A stretch of 64,000 nucleotides of DNA from Taeniopygia guttata (taxonomy: Eukaryota; Chordata; Aves; Passeriformes; Estrildidae), in assembly GCF_048771995.1 (NCBI RefSeq), contig NC_133024.1, positions 28,412,001-28,476,000 of the forward strand, read 5' to 3'. The position numbers were made by a program, and so were the translations under genes. The notes beneath the pieces were generated by a model. That model ran no database searches, was not told the DNA's origin, and saw nothing but the letters and a program-made list of their open reading frames with translations. This document shows, piece by piece, positions 12,500 through 34,915 of this stretch. Position 1 is the first letter of the stretch. Each line of letters opens with the position of its first letter.

Positions 12500-15400
12500 G
12501 TGAAAATTCACGCAGCTCCTTTGGCCCGGCCACTCAAGGCTCTTCCATTAAAAACAAAGGAGAAACCCCCCCACCACCCCAAGCATCTAAACCGACACCC
12601 AAACTTAAACAAACTCATCTTTGTTTTGCATGTAGGGGAGCCAAGGCAAATTGATTTTTTTGACCACGGGAAAGCGATGGGTCCAAGAGGAGAGCCAAGT
12701 GGTTCCTGATGTTCGTCCTCACTCACAGGACCACAGATGCTTCTTCAGATGTTTGGGTTCATATGAAAACGGGCCAATGCTCTCCACAAAAAAAAACCCA
12801 ACCGTCTGAATAAATTAGACCCATGACTTCGAAGTCTCAGTGTGAGAAAGGGAATATTCAGGGGCAAAAGATCCTTTGTTGCTTTTTTAAATGCACAGTT
12901 TCAGAGCACATCAGAGTTTATTGAATGTCATCTTCCTTAAAAAAAAGCAGAATGTACATCAACATGATGCTGTTGCCAAAAAGGCACATATCAGATCAGT
13001 TTATGTGTTTAGGATAGCCTGTAGGCCAGATGAAACGAGCTGTCAGAACAGCTCTGTACTGCTGTGATTTCACTCACAGCACTGAGTGACACGGGACTGA
13101 CTGAGTGTCCAGTTTGGGTACAATGCTGCTACAACAGAAACAAATGTCGGAAGTGAATTCACAGAGGAGAATAACTACTTTGGCCACTCAAGCAGAAGGA
13201 TTGAAAAAAATTTGTAGCTTTTCATTTGGAGGAGAAGTAATTAAGGGAGACATGGCAACAGAGTCAAATTAAGTACAAAGATTCTTTGAAAAGGAAATTA
13301 GTACCTTATCTGCGGTGGAAAAGAACAGAACTATCAGCTTATCAATAGTGCTTGTCACTACCTAGGCAATGAGGGGAAGACCATTACAAAGAGTGGCTTT
13401 CTGGTCAGTGAAATTGGAAACTGGTCAAAGATACCTAGAAGCTCCAAGCATTTTTCAATTGTCTTCACTGTGGTGGTGGCTAGGTGCACCAGTTGCAAGT
13501 GGGGAAAAAAGTACTCTAGATTTCTAAGCACTTAGGCAAAGTCAAGGTTTTCAGAGCAATTAGGGCTGATGAACTTCATGCTGTTTTAATAACTGAAAAA
13601 TTGGAGAATGGCCCACTGGCCATTATCTTTGAGATATCTAGGCAATGGAGAGGTTCAGAAGACTGGAATAGGCCAAATATATTGGCCATTTTAAAAAAGG
13701 AAACCTGATTAATTACTGGCCTGCCAGCATCATTTTACTGCCTTCCCTGTGATACAGGAACAAATAAATATGTAGACAACTCATGTTTTCCATTTGCATA
13801 AAAAAGAGATTAAGTTAAACCAATCTTTCATGGCAGAGTTGTCCTTGTGGTCAAGGAAGTAACAATAGATATTAAAATTTTTTATTTCAGCAGGATTTTA
13901 ACTCTTTATCATCTGGCAGTCTAACAAGCACATTAGGAAACATGGGAAACCAGATCTACTGAAATCACTGTTGGGAGAGCCTGATGCTGATTGGAAAATT
14001 CTCAGATTAGTTTTTGATGCTATGCTGTCTATCTGGAAAGAAGTCTCGAGGACTCCTGCAGAGATCTGTTTTCAGTGTGCTATTGGTGTGTTTTTTCCCA
14101 GTAATTTATACAGTGGACCAGAAAATTGTGTCTATTAAAATCTGCAGACAACATTAACCTGAGAGGGCTTGCAAAGGATTTGGTAGAAAAAAATTCATAT
14201 ACAAATGATCTCAATCAATGGGAGAAATAGCCTGAAAGTGTAGAACGCCATTTAATAAAAGCATATAAGTTTTGTACTTGGAAATAAATAATGAATTTCA
14301 CAAAGTTAGCATGAGGAATAGTTAGACAGAGACCTCCATTTTGTCACTGGTTTCCATCAGGACCTTCATCAGAGTATTGGTACTCAGAACAGTTGAAGGA
14401 TACAGAGCCTGGAATAGACTTTTCAGGAGCTGTACTATTTGCCTCTCTCATCCTTTCAAGCGTTATTTGGCCTCCCTGATATTTTAGCTCTTGCTGCCAA
14501 ATTATTTACACTTCACTTGTAGAGGTGCATTGACTCTGCTTCTTTTCCTGTTGACTTTAGATCAGACCCTTTGATTTCTGACTGCAAGCAGAAATAGCTG
14601 TGGCTTCAGCAGGATACTTATCCACCAACAACTATAGCTGTGGTTGTCTTGGATGCTTTGCCACCACAGCCGCTTCTGGTCCTTCCAGTTGCATCAAAGT
14701 CTTTTGAGATTCTAAGGGATAAAGGGCCATCCAGCCCTTCAAAAGGAAAGCTGTGGGGGCTTTCTGTAATAGAGCAGTGTTTCTCTGTCCCTGATCTGAA
14801 CCAGAAGGCCAAGCCGGTATCATAGGCTGTTGTCATGGACATACCCCAAAAACTTGTTGCAAATATTACAAGTCAAAACTACTTCATCTCTTCCTCCATG
14901 CCAAGTCTGTGATGGCTTTTGGATTTCTGTCCATGCCTTATCTCAATGCCTACACTCCCTTTCTCCGTGTCTTTGTGCTATTTATTGGTCTATTGTGCTA
15001 TCTATCTCTTCAAGTGTTCTTGCTAACCCTTGATCACACTGAGTATACATAGGATTTGGTATTTAGTAATAGCAGGTGAGTCTTATTTTAACCTTCCAGG
15101 ATGCCACAAGTGTGCTTTCAAAATGAATCTTCCAGTAATCCCTGTTGGCTGGGCTGGGGTTTGTCCTGCAGGACAGCTTCGGTGTGCAAACAAGATTCCT
15201 TTTTGGTGCTGCTAAGCTGCACATAGGGCACATCAACCACTAATTGGGGTGCTTCCATGAGACCAAGGAAGGCATAGTCCAGACTAAAGCTCCCCAAGCA
15301 TGTTTGGTGTGGATGTTGTATCTCCAGGCCAGATTCTTATAACTTTAAGAAGTATGCTCCTCTTGAGCCATACATAACTGCTTGCTAGCACAGAACTGGC

Positions 15401-15890
15401 TGTAGATGCCACATGAATTTCAAAGCTGTAAGGAGAGCAGGCAGGAAGACCTACTGTCAAAGAATTGTGTCTAAAACCACACCAGATGTCACATTTTGGA
15501 CAGATGAAGTGAACCTGACAAATTTGGAGAGGACCCTACAGAGGCGCATATTGCTTTGAAAAGAAGAAGATGGGATTTAATTCTGAAAACAATTTATGTC
15601 TAGGAACCTAATGTCACGGGAGTCAGCACACATTATACAACCCCCTCTTGGCGCTTTTCCCATTCTTTTAGAGGCTACACACAAATGACCTTTGATTTTC
15701 CAGGTGGTTTGTCCTTTGGAACCACAAATGTAGAAGAATCAAGGCTGGAAAGGAGCTGAGATTTCTACGGCTTGTCTGAAGGTATCACATACTTTTCAGC
15801 TAAATGTTTGCATTCCCAACCTGTAGTTGCCAGCTGAAACATTTTAGCGATTCCAGAGCAGACAGTAAAATATCAATCCATCAGCTGGGC
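12500..15890. other. Intergenic region between the two head-to-head genes
   Basis: This is AT-rich DNA between the carrier CpG island and the PEX5 CpG island. Apart from the ancient CR1 copy listed separately I found no coding exon, RNA gene or recognisable transposon. Confidence 0.5.
13540..14360 (+). mobile_element. Ancient CR1/L3-type LINE remnant (reverse transcriptase region)
   Basis: Scattered but collinear matches to the old amniote CR1 reverse transcriptase region are visible. They include a GGGCTGATGAACTTCATGC start, GAAGACTGGAATAGGC, a TCCTGCAGAGATC segment where the family has its GVPQGS codons, and a GCAGACAACATTAA segment at the FADDT codons. All are heavily decayed with many small indels. 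It is far more diverged than the other CR1 copies here, so it is probably an old insertion shared widely among birds and perhaps reptiles. Confidence 0.65.
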
Positions 15891-15931
15891 AAATATGTAC
15901 TTATACAGTATATGCTCATCTATGCATATGT

Positions 15932-16180
15932 ACCATATACACCTCGTTGAGTATATATATGTACGTATATATTTATGTATATTCACAAATAAAACGAGAT
16001 GGGTATGGTGCACACTTGTATATATCTCGTATATATATACACACACTCACACATATTTATATACACATACCATACACAACTCGTTGAATATATATGAAAA
16101 AAATATATGAATATATACATGTATATGTATATATGCAAATACAATAGGATGTGTATAGTACACAGCATATACATAGGCAC
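15932..16180. repeat. TA-rich minisatellite, 137-bp unit, nearly two copies
   Basis: Two collinear copies start at 15932 and 16069. Each begins ACCATA-CAC, then CTCGTTGA(G/A)TATATAT, and later has CAAATA-AA and GTATGGTGCACAC-like text, giving a period of about 137 bp. The block is rich in TATATA and ends abruptly at the start of the PEX5 CpG island near 16190. Confidence 0.75.
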
Positions 16181-16189
16181 ACCGTTTCA

Positions 16190-16704
16190 CGGCCGGCAGA
16201 GGGGCACACCGCTCGGGATGCGGCTCCGGAGCTGCGGGAGCAGTGCGCGGCGGGGGAGCCGCCGGTGGCGGTGGCGGTGGCGGTGGTGGGGTGGCGGTGC
16301 CGGTGGCGGCGGCGGCGGCGCTCAGCCCTCGGAGCGCTCCGGCGCTGTGCCTTTAAGGCTGGCCCCGCCCCGCCGCGCCAGCCCAGCGCGCCCCGGCGGC
16401 CCCAGGTACGGAGCGGCGGGGGAGCCCCGCGGCCCCCGCGGGCGGAGCGCGCCGGGCAGCGAGGGTCGGGGACAGCCGGGGCCGCGGGGCTGGGGCTGGG
16501 GGCCGCGGCCGTGCTGTCCTGGCGGGCGGGCAGGCGGGTGTCCGTCCCGGGCCGGGCCGGGCCCGCGGGGAGGCGCGGGTGGCAGCCGGGCCGGGGTCAG
16601 GCGGGCGCCCCGCCCGGCGCTCAGCCGCTGTCTGTGCCGCCCCGCTGCCAGGTGCAGGCGCGGCGGGGCTCAGCCCGACCCTCCCTCGCTCCGTGCCCGG
16701 CGCC
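16190..16704 (+). promoter_or_regulatory. PEX5: CpG-island promoter and non-coding exon 1 of PEX5
   Basis: A sharp change from TA-rich to GC-rich CpG-dense sequence marks the island. It contains GGTGGC/GGCGGC simple repeats around 16262-16320. A likely non-coding exon 1 ends with a CCCAG/GTACGG donor at 16405/16406. A CCGCTGCCAG acceptor at 16651 starts the exon that holds the PEX5 ATG at 16705. No TATA box lies at a sensible distance. The first exon is inferred from splice signals. Confidence 0.65.
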
Positions 16705-26630
<9,926 letters not shown>

Positions 26631-27510
26631 CTCTGGGATAGGCTGCCCTGCGAGTGCAGTGGTTGCCGAGCCCAGCAATGATCTTTCTTAGGGAGAAAAT
26701 GTTCACAAGGGTTCACACTCATCTTTGCCCTGGAAGGGCAGATCATTGGCAACTGTTTAAGTACCCCCCCCCGGTGAAGTGTGCAACTTCCCCAGCCTGT
26801 CTGTTGTGGCCTGAGCATTTCTGAACGGTTCACGTTATCACCTCCATGATGACTGACACTGCTGCTTCACAGATGATCAAAGTGGGGAAGACAGCAGCAT
26901 CCTGCCCTCTTGCCAGACTGCATTTGCAGTAGTGCCCAGCTTGGCTGTGAGAGCCATTCTGCAGACTGCCTGCAAGGGCATGTCTTGAGTTCAGGCTGCT
27001 TTGGAGGGGTGGGATTTCACCCAAAAGGGTGAAAAGTTGTGGGGTTTGAGCATGCTTTCTCATGTATGTGCTTGCATGTGTGTATATGTAGGTTGCTACG
27101 GAAAACTGGGGCAGTACTCCTGTTTTCTGGCCACTGGTAACTTCATGGTACAGCCAGATGCTAATTCTCAGTGTCTCTTCATGAACCTTTTAAGATGAGT
27201 ATTGTACTGATGCTGGGGACATGGGTGGAGGCCCTTACCCTGTCAGGGTAAGGGGAAGTCCCAGAGTTCAGGCTTGAGAGAAGGTGATAGGAATAACAGT
27301 CTGAAATGTGACCTCTTCCAAAATATGGTGTGGAAAGGGGTGAAGTCTTAATTTTCTCATGCTCATCTGTCATTGTTTTCCTTTGTGCAAAAGTCCCCAT
27401 CTTGTGTGTAACTGAATCTTGTTAATTATAAATATCTGTATATGATTCTATTGGGGAAAATGTTTTTTAATTGTAAAGTATTTTGTATAATAAAGGTATA
27501 AGCTGCTTTT
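26631..27510 (+). other. PEX5: PEX5 3' UTR with polyadenylation signal
   Basis: Sequence after the TGA at 26628-26630 carries no further PEX5 coding. An AATAAA hexamer at 27489-27494 in an AT-rich context (TTTTTAATTGTAAAGTATTT just upstream) is the best candidate transcript end, giving a 3' UTR of about 0.88 kb. Confidence 0.75.
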
Positions 27511-30500
27511 CAAAAGATGGATTGGACTCTCTCTGTTTCTCTCTCCCCTTTTGACCCAGGTTTTGCTTTATTGATAGCTCGTATGCAGATGAAGCTTAAA
27601 GGACCTCTTTTTGCTGTAGCCCCAGGCTTCAGTGAGCCAGCAGAAGAGCCTCCCTGTGCCAAAAGCTATCTTTTTTTCTTGCTCAGGTTTAGAGGTCAGT
27701 GACGCACTTTTTTTCCACCTTCTGCCTCTCTACAGTGACCGAAGTTGTGTTACATTTTATCACCCTTTTAAGGAATCCTACTGCTGCAGTTGTCAAGGCT
27801 GGGGGCTTAAGTAGGAAGCTACAACCTGCCCCTTCCTGTTCCATCAGGCACCTGTTTCTTCATACCTCAACCTCACAGGCTGGTTTTTCTTTCGCTGCTG
27901 GAGCAGAAAGTATGTGCAGAGAATAGTATTTGCTGTATATTTTCTGAGCTTTATTTTCTCTTGTATCTCCCATCTAGCCCTGTGGCACTGAGACCTACAT
28001 GCCTGTTCTGAGACTGCCATAGTGCATGCAAAACAACCTGCTGCTTTTGCTGTCTAAAAGGAAGGGAAATGATATTTTCTGTGTCCTCCTCGCCCACACT
28101 GCTGGTCAGCAATGTCTTTTGGTTTTTGCTTATCTCAGTCCTTGTCAGATTCTCTGCTTGGTGAAAGAAAACATCAATGCCTGTGCTGTGCCTCAGTTGC
28201 TGTCTAGTTGTTCTCCCTTCTGCAGTTCTCTGTTGTTGCTATCACCACTGATTTCCTTTGCCTCTTTAGTGCATCACATTCCTCTCTGTTCACATTCCCA
28301 TTACCATTGCTTGGCTTTCCCTTGTTCTCATCCTCAGATTTCCTTAGTGCTTCTCTTCTCTTAGGTTTCCTACTTGCCTCAATTTCCCTTGCAATGTCAC
28401 TTAACATCTTGACTTTGTGTTGGTGTCCTTCCCTATCCCACATTTCCCTCTGTCCCTGCAGGTAGGTTGGCTGTTACCATTTGTTCACTTTCCCTGGAAA
28501 TTGTTCTCACTTTCTTCCCCCTGTCCCTGTTAAATCATCTCACAACATCTCTGCTCTACCTTTTGCAGAGGCTGAACCTTTACCTAAGCCTGTTTAGTCT
28601 CCCAGGGCTGAGTGAAGATTGAGCTGCCTCTGTCCAGGTCCTGAGTGACTGTCCTGTTAAGAGCTGCCTTTGGAAGTGGGGTGTTGATGCAATGAACACC
28701 AGCTGGCTGACTGGATCTGCATTCTGGTTCCATGCACAGTTTTTGTTTGCGCTCTGCAGCCCTGTCTCTGGTGTCCAAACCCAGCTTGTGCTAATGCTCT
28801 GTATGCATCATGATCCTAGTTTGCATTTCAACCACATCCATGTTTTCTGTTACCAAGCCCAGTTGTACAGCAGGGGTGGGTAGCCCGTACCAAACATTTT
28901 GGATTCATGTAAAGGCAGTGAGGGAAGTTTGCATGTCCCTAATCCAACCCCCTGCTCACAACAGGGCTAACCCTAATGGTAGACTGGGGAGTTGAAGGCC
29001 TTATAGATGGTCATGCTCTCCAGTTCTTTCACTTTTCCCAATGCACACAATGGTGGCAGGGCCTATCACCATTGAAAATTTGTAAGAGATTCCAGCATGA
29101 CCATTACCAAATTCTTGGGCTTACAGGACACAAACTAACCTTTCATAGAGCTGTAAGTGAGTGGTCAAAGAAGGTAGTTCAGTACATGTTTTTTTACCCA
29201 TGTTTCTTGTTATGTTTCTGCTGTATTTCTTTCTTCAGTGTCATATTGATTTGCTGCTTAAGAACCCAAGAAGAATCCCTTGGTGATGGCTTTACCACCC
29301 AGCCAGAAAATGTAAATGTGCTTTCAGCTCCTTATACCTCTAGCTACAGTGCTCCTCATTAGCTCCCATCCTTGTCCAGGAAGTGGTTGTTCTGTCATTG
29401 TTTATCCTGCTTCACCACTGCAGTTTCCTCTCTTGAGCTGCTGAGCCTCATTATGATTCTGAGTTTTCTTGAGTTGCAACCCCCTGAATTCAAGTTTTGG
29501 GTCCCAGGCTCTTAGCTGTTGTGCCTGTGTGTCCTGAGGTCTTTCTGGTGTGGGACTGGTGCTCAGACTAGCCCTTCTCTAGGGGAATGCTGTAGGGGTG
29601 GTGACCTGATGTAAATCTTCATGGAAAGAGCATCAGGCAAGGAGATAGTGGCTACTCTGATTTTCTCTAGTTGCATAAGTAAGTTTGTCTTCGAGTCTTT
29701 GGTGAATTTTTTCTCTGCCTGTGACTTGTTGATTTTTAAACCACATGGAGCCTTTAGTCTTTACAATGTCTTGTGGATGCACACAAGAACTGTGTTTAAA
29801 TTCCTAATGTATTTTCTTTTCTTTTTTAAGCCTGCTGCCTCTTCCTTTCTGGTCTCCTACTTCAGTTTCTGTAAGCCATATCAAATAAAATGGTTCTACT
29901 ACAGTCCATGTGTCCCCAGAGGGAGCCCTTTTCCCTACCTCTGTACCCCACTTCTGTATATTTTCTATTTTTACTGTGTTCTTGCCAGTACCTCATGCCC
30001 TAGCCTGCCTCAGAGCCCTGACCACCACTCTCTGCCACTTTCTCTCCTCTGAGCTGGCCCCTGCTGCTTGTGAGCCTTGTGGCAGGCAAGGAAGGACTGA
30101 AAGCAGCACGGCAGCTCTTCCACCTGCAGCAGCAAAGTGGCACCAGAACAGGCCTGCCAGACAAGCCTCTGTGCCAGAGCGGGCTCTGCCAGCTTCTCTG
30201 CATTGTGCTGCCTTGCTCATGTAGGAAAATGTTCCTTTGCACCCACAAGGGAGAAGAAAAACTTCTCTGTCACTGGTATGTTGAGTATGGCAAAGCATTG
30301 ACTAATATTTTCTGGTGGTTTTTAGATGCGTAGTTTGAGAAATGCAAAATTTTAAAACTCTGTACCTGTCCACGACTTTAGCAAGTGTTGTAGATGCAGA
30401 TCCCCTGAAAAGTCTGATGCCTGGTGGGTTGGTTTTTTCCTGAAGTGTGGCCATTGCTCTGTTGCATTTCTGAAGCAGAAGTGACACCTAGTGTTGAGTC

Positions 30501-32070
30501 GAGGGCAGGTCCGTGTCTGTCACACGTGCTTGGATGTAACACCAAAGGGTTTAGGAGCGCAGCTTGCTAATTAAACACGAAAGGAATGAGTTTTCTAAAC
30601 CTGCAGCTGTAGATGCAAAATGTGGTTCTGGGAAGCTGAAACATTTTAAGGCTCTGTGATGCCTTCCTTTGGCTTCTCCCCACTGTTGAGCTTGGGTCTT
30701 TGTGTTTGTGGAGTCCAGCTTAGGAACTATTCCATGGAAAATGAGTTGTACATTTATTAAAAAACCCAAAAACCAACCCAGCTGTGTTCTGATGTTTTGA
30801 ACTAGAAGTTACTCACAGACAACCTGTTGCCTTTTCCTTCATGTGGGAAGAGTAGACTTGGGAAAGGAAATAATAGTTAGAAAATATCTTCACTTTGTTT
30901 TCTGCCATGTGTGTTGTGTCAAGTGGGACTTCTAAGGCTTTTGTCAGTCTGTGTTTGCTGTGTCTCTCTTTCCAGTACAATTTCTTTGGAGCTTGCTCAC
31001 AGTGCTGTGATTGAATATACAGCAGTCATCCAATACAAATCTGTCGTCTCTCTCTTTGCTGAAAAGGTGCTGTTCAGTTTGCTGTACTGAAGAGAGGCAA
31101 CTGGGAAGTGCAGCAAACAGAGGAAAGCAAAAAAGGAGGAGTTAATGTAAGATATGTGCTAGGCAAAACAAGGGCCTTCCCCTTCCCCAAGGGTTTGATT
31201 TATTAGCATGTAGGCTGTTCACAGTTTAGGGTTCTTTGGTCCAGTGGCATTTTCCTGTGTTGCATTTTTGGAGGCTGTTTTGCTTAAGAAACAGAAGTTG
31301 GAGAGTGAAAAGTGGGAAATAAACTTTATTTTTGTGATGAAGAATTATATTACTAGCACTAACAACTAAGTGGGTAAAAAACCCACTCCAAAAACCACCC
31401 TCTCCAACTACAAAGTCTCCTCTAAAATAAAGGAACCAGTGCTCTGCCACCTTCAGCCTAAAACTACAAGACAAAAATAGCAAACAGAAACTGGGGGGCT
31501 ATACTTCATGTGTGATTTTACTGGTTGTTTAGTCCTCTTGTTTTAAAGTAAGGAATAAAAACAGATGAGTACTGAGATACAAACTAAGATATCTGCAGTA
31601 GTAGAGCAGGGTAGGAGCACAACAGGATCTGGTGGGTGAAGGAGTTTGTTGTTAAATAAATTTTTCTACCATTTAACCTTTTCCAGCCCTGTGAAGTGGC
31701 GCATATGTGACATCCACAGCTTTAAGTGATATTGTTTTATCACCCTGCAATCTAGTAGTAAATAGTCTCTAAAGAAAGAAAAAAAAAAATCCAAAAAACA
31801 GTTTTATGGAAAAGATGAAAATATTTTAGTCTTTATTCTTCCCTTGCTGGAGTGTTTTTTGCATAGCTGCACATTTTCAAAGAATCTGTGTGTCACTGTT
31901 CTTCTTGCTCCTTCTGTTGCTTTTCATGTGCTGAGGGCAAGAGGAAGAGGGGTTTATCCTCCTTCTCTTATGTTTTCACTTTTGTCTGATGCTTTTAGAT
32001 TTGGAGATACCACTGTTTCCACAGGAGGGCGTTAAGAGGAATTTTGGGAAACATTGTTTCCCATAAATTT
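27511..32070. other. Intergenic region downstream of PEX5
   Basis: The stretch is rich in pyrimidine runs on the plus strand (28200-28560). Open frames exist on both strands, but none has domain-like sequence, splice structure or family resemblance. Only a short CR1 fragment is recognisable. I see no supported gene. Confidence 0.5.
28915..29120 (-). mobile_element. Probable CR1 LINE 3'-end fragment
   Basis: The string TAATCCAACCCCCTGCTCAC followed by AACAGGGCTAA matches the reverse complement of a CR1 3' end. Flanking similarity is weak, so the limits are approximate. Confidence 0.5.
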
Positions 32071-32074
32071 GCTC

Positions 32075-32585
32075 CGCCCAAAATGTTGCGTCCAGCTCTG
32101 GGGACCTCAGCACAAGTCTAAGGCTGTGGACCAGTTGGAAAGAGTTCAGAGGAGAGACATGAAGATGATTGGAGGGCTAGAGCACCTCTCCTGTGAGGAA
32201 AGGTTGAGAGGGCTGTGGTTCCTCAGCCTGAAGAAGGCTTTGGAGTGACCTTATTGTGGCCTTCTAGTAGCCAAAGGGGCTAAAAGAGAGCTGGAGAGGG
32301 ATTTTTTGATGAGGACACACAGTGGGAGTACAAGGGGGAATGACTTTGAGGTGAAAGAGGGCAGGTTTAGTTTAGGTATTAGGAACAATTCTTTACTGTG
32401 AGGGTAGTAAGGCACAGGAACAGATTGCCTAGAGCAACTGGGAATTTCTTATCTCTGGAATAGTTCAAGGCCAGGTTGGATAGGACTCTGAGCACCTAGT
32501 CTAGTGGAAGGTGTCCTTGCCCATGCCAGGGGGGTTGGAATCATCTTTAAGGTTCCTTTCAACCCAAACCATTCTGTGATCCGTA
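32075..32585 (+). mobile_element. CR1 LINE 3' fragment with intact 3' end
   Basis: Collinear CR1 text on the plus strand runs from the RT C-terminus (GAGTTCAGAGGAGAGACATG, then CTGTGAGGAAAGGTTGAGAG) through TCTTTACTGTGAGGGTAGTA to the end CAACCCAAACCATTCTGTGA. The last bases resemble the CR1 8-mer terminal repeat. It is 5' truncated, as most CR1 copies are. Confidence 0.92.
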
Positions 32586-32589
32586 ATCA

Positions 32590-34150
32590 ATAAAAGCAAA
32601 CAAACCCAACCCACAAAGAAAACTCCATAAATATTTCCAATATCAACCCCTCAACCCCACCCTGTGTTGTTCTGCACTGTTCAGTGACTTACTTCCTTTT
32701 GAATAGAGCACCATATAGGTGAGATTAATGATATTAAAAGCCATTTAGTTTTCAATCCAATAACACTAGGACAGATAGTGAGTGACAACCAGGAACTCAT
32801 TTCTTTTTGTGAACCTGGGAGTATTTGTACAGAGATCCTTTTCCTTGTTTTTGCAGTAGCACAGAAAACATGGTAAAGGATTCCATCATACAGCATTCCA
32901 TCATACATCACCTTTTGATTTTCCTTAAAGCCACAGAAAGCCCCACTGCTGTCTTTAGTGCTCTGCAGGGAGTACTTGCATGGCTTAGGAGTTCATGTTG
33001 CCTGAAATGTAAGATTGAGAAATGTAAACTACTCTGTACCATAGCTGAGATACACTCAGACTTGGGCTTTGTGATGCCTTCGTGGTTCATACATTTGGTC
33101 AAAGGTGCCTTCTGTAGGTGCTGGGGAAATGGGAATGTTTAGTTCATGATTAATTATGTCATTACACATGATTTGATTTTTTTCCCCCAGAAGCACAAAT
33201 AATAATTCAATGAGTAAAACATATTAGCAAGCTAAGAAGAAAGAATGTTGTCCAGTGGCTGTGTAAATCCATCCTATTCTAGGCTGTTTTGGTCCCTCTT
33301 TCAAGCATTCCTCACATTGGTGTTCTCATTCTTCCTCCATTCTCTTTACCAGACAGTGGACACAATGCTTCAGGAGTGGAATGGAGTATTCCCCTTTCCA
33401 GCAGCACTGAACTGTAGGCTGAGGTCACTGCAACACACAAAAACATGCCCTAAAGTTGTGATTTGCCTGTTCAGAAAAGGGACTTCTCATCCAGCTGTTG
33501 CTATAAAGTGAGGGCCTGTTTCTCTTCAAAACCCCAAAATTTCAATTTCCAAAATTCAACTGCTCTGCTTCCAGCCTTTGCAGAGCAGCAAAACAATGGA
33601 TCACATGGAAAACCCCCCAAAGCCTCAAGTAGTTTTATGCTGGCTTAGTTTTGTGATCTGGCTTAGTTATGGGCTCAGGCAAGCACCAGTGAAAGAGACA
33701 CAGCATGAGGATTTGGCTGGATCTGGTGTACAGGCTGCTTGTTTTGCAGGAATGAACTATCTCCCTTTCAGCTCCCCATTTTCTCCAGTTACTTCCTACC
33801 TGACAGAGCAGGGATGCCTCAAGTGAACTAATGAAGATCCTATTGCTTTCTCCAGCAGCAGAACAGCATGCTAGCCAATGAACCTGTCCGAAAACATTGC
33901 AGACTGAGCCTGCAATGAGAAAAAAGAAAAATATTGCCCCTGCAGCTTTGTCAGAGCCTCCTGGCCCTGCTTTAGCAGCTCTGCCTCCTTGCAGCTGCTC
34001 AAATGGCTACATAGGTGAGAAAGAGGAAGTTAATAAAACCCTACTTAAATGCCCCCACCCATGTCAAGTGGACATGTCCCAACAAAACCCTTTGGTAAAT
34101 GAACATTGTTTCTTATATTTGCTTCACAGATAAAGAAAAATTTGCAACAG
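32590..34150. other. Intergenic, no feature recognised
   Basis: This is single-copy looking sequence between a CR1 copy and the first crystallin unit. No exon of known type, RNA gene or transposon could be supported. Confidence 0.5.
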
Positions 34151-34154
34151 GCAG

Positions 34155-34518
34155 AAAAATTCTATTGCTTGTGTATCACAAAATACTTTGATACATTTTT
34201 ATTACTGTGATTAATGTACTTCTGGAGGAGAAGAACAAAACAAGAACCAAAGTTCTAAGGTTTTATCAAGGGCTTATGCTTCAACAGACTTTTGACCCAA
34301 AGCAATAACACAACTGGTTGTAGAAAGATCAAAATTTAAATAAAATAGTTAATGATTTGTGTTCACTTATTGTCCATTTCTCAGTTCTGTTGACTGAGGT
34401 GTTTCACAAGACTTCTGTGCACGTATAAATACAGGGAGGTGAGATGCCCCTCATAAACAGCAGCCCTGCACAGGAGGAACTGCCCTCAGCTCTCCCCAGC
34501 CCTGCAGCTGGCATCGAG
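34155..34518 (+). promoter_or_regulatory. Promoter and non-coding exon 1 of crystallin-like gene 1
   Basis: A TATAAAT box lies at 34424-34430. About 25-30 bases on, a short exon (roughly 34455-34518) ends GGCATCGAG/GTAAGA, a strong donor. The same layout recurs at 43.87, 47.89 and 62.22 kb. About 250 bp before the TATA box also aligns with the region upstream of gene 3, including TTTGATACATTTTTATTACT, so the duplicated unit includes the upstream promoter. The exact start of transcription is inferred. Confidence 0.75.
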
Positions 34519-34915
34519 GTAAGAGGCACACTTTGCACAGGAGGGCTGGGAGGTTTCCTGGGCAGCTGCTGTGGAATGCAGGGGAAGGGAAGGAGGCTTC
34601 AGCGTTGGGCTGAGAGCTGCAGCACAGATGGGAGGCTCTGCTGTGTGCATGTGCAGAGACTGAACCCATCCTTCAGGGCACGAGGAGATGGCTGCTGCAG
34701 GAGAAACAAACCTTACCAAGGGACAGGGTGGAGGGGGCCAGTGATACACAGTTGAATGTGAGAGTATTTTACAACTTACACTGGGGGATATCTGTAAACC
34801 AACACATATATCTAATTAAAACTGGGTAGTTATGTGTACATAGCTCATTGTATATTGTCTTCCAACTGAAAATTTCTATGTCATGCCCTCACTCTTTTCC
34901 AGCTACTGCTATGTT
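34519..34915 (+). repeat. Conserved intron-1 block, copy 1 of 4
   Basis: It begins at the donor and is almost the same as the blocks at 43960, 47979 and 62319. Against the unit 3 block I count only three substitutions and one indel of about 9 bp in the first 255 bp. The tail from about 34760 is shared with units 2 and 4 but not with unit 3. It keeps open frames on both strands merely because the copies are so alike. It is not known to me as a repeat family. Confidence 0.85.

Noticed and set aside
11773-12654. Open frames of nearly 200 to 293 codons across the carrier CpG island
   Set aside because: Pro/Ala/Gly/Arg-rich translations in several frames at once reflect CpG-island composition. 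The real coding here is the 41-nt first exon of the carrier.
15895-16180. TATATA runs as the PEX5 TATA box
   Set aside because: They belong to a tandem repeat, and PEX5 has a CpG-island promoter with no TATA box at a fitting distance from a defined start.
27511-34150. Another gene between PEX5 and the crystallin array
   Set aside because: I scanned the frames for family motifs and splice-flanked conserved exons and found none; the translations are Phe/Ser/Leu-rich or CR1-derived.
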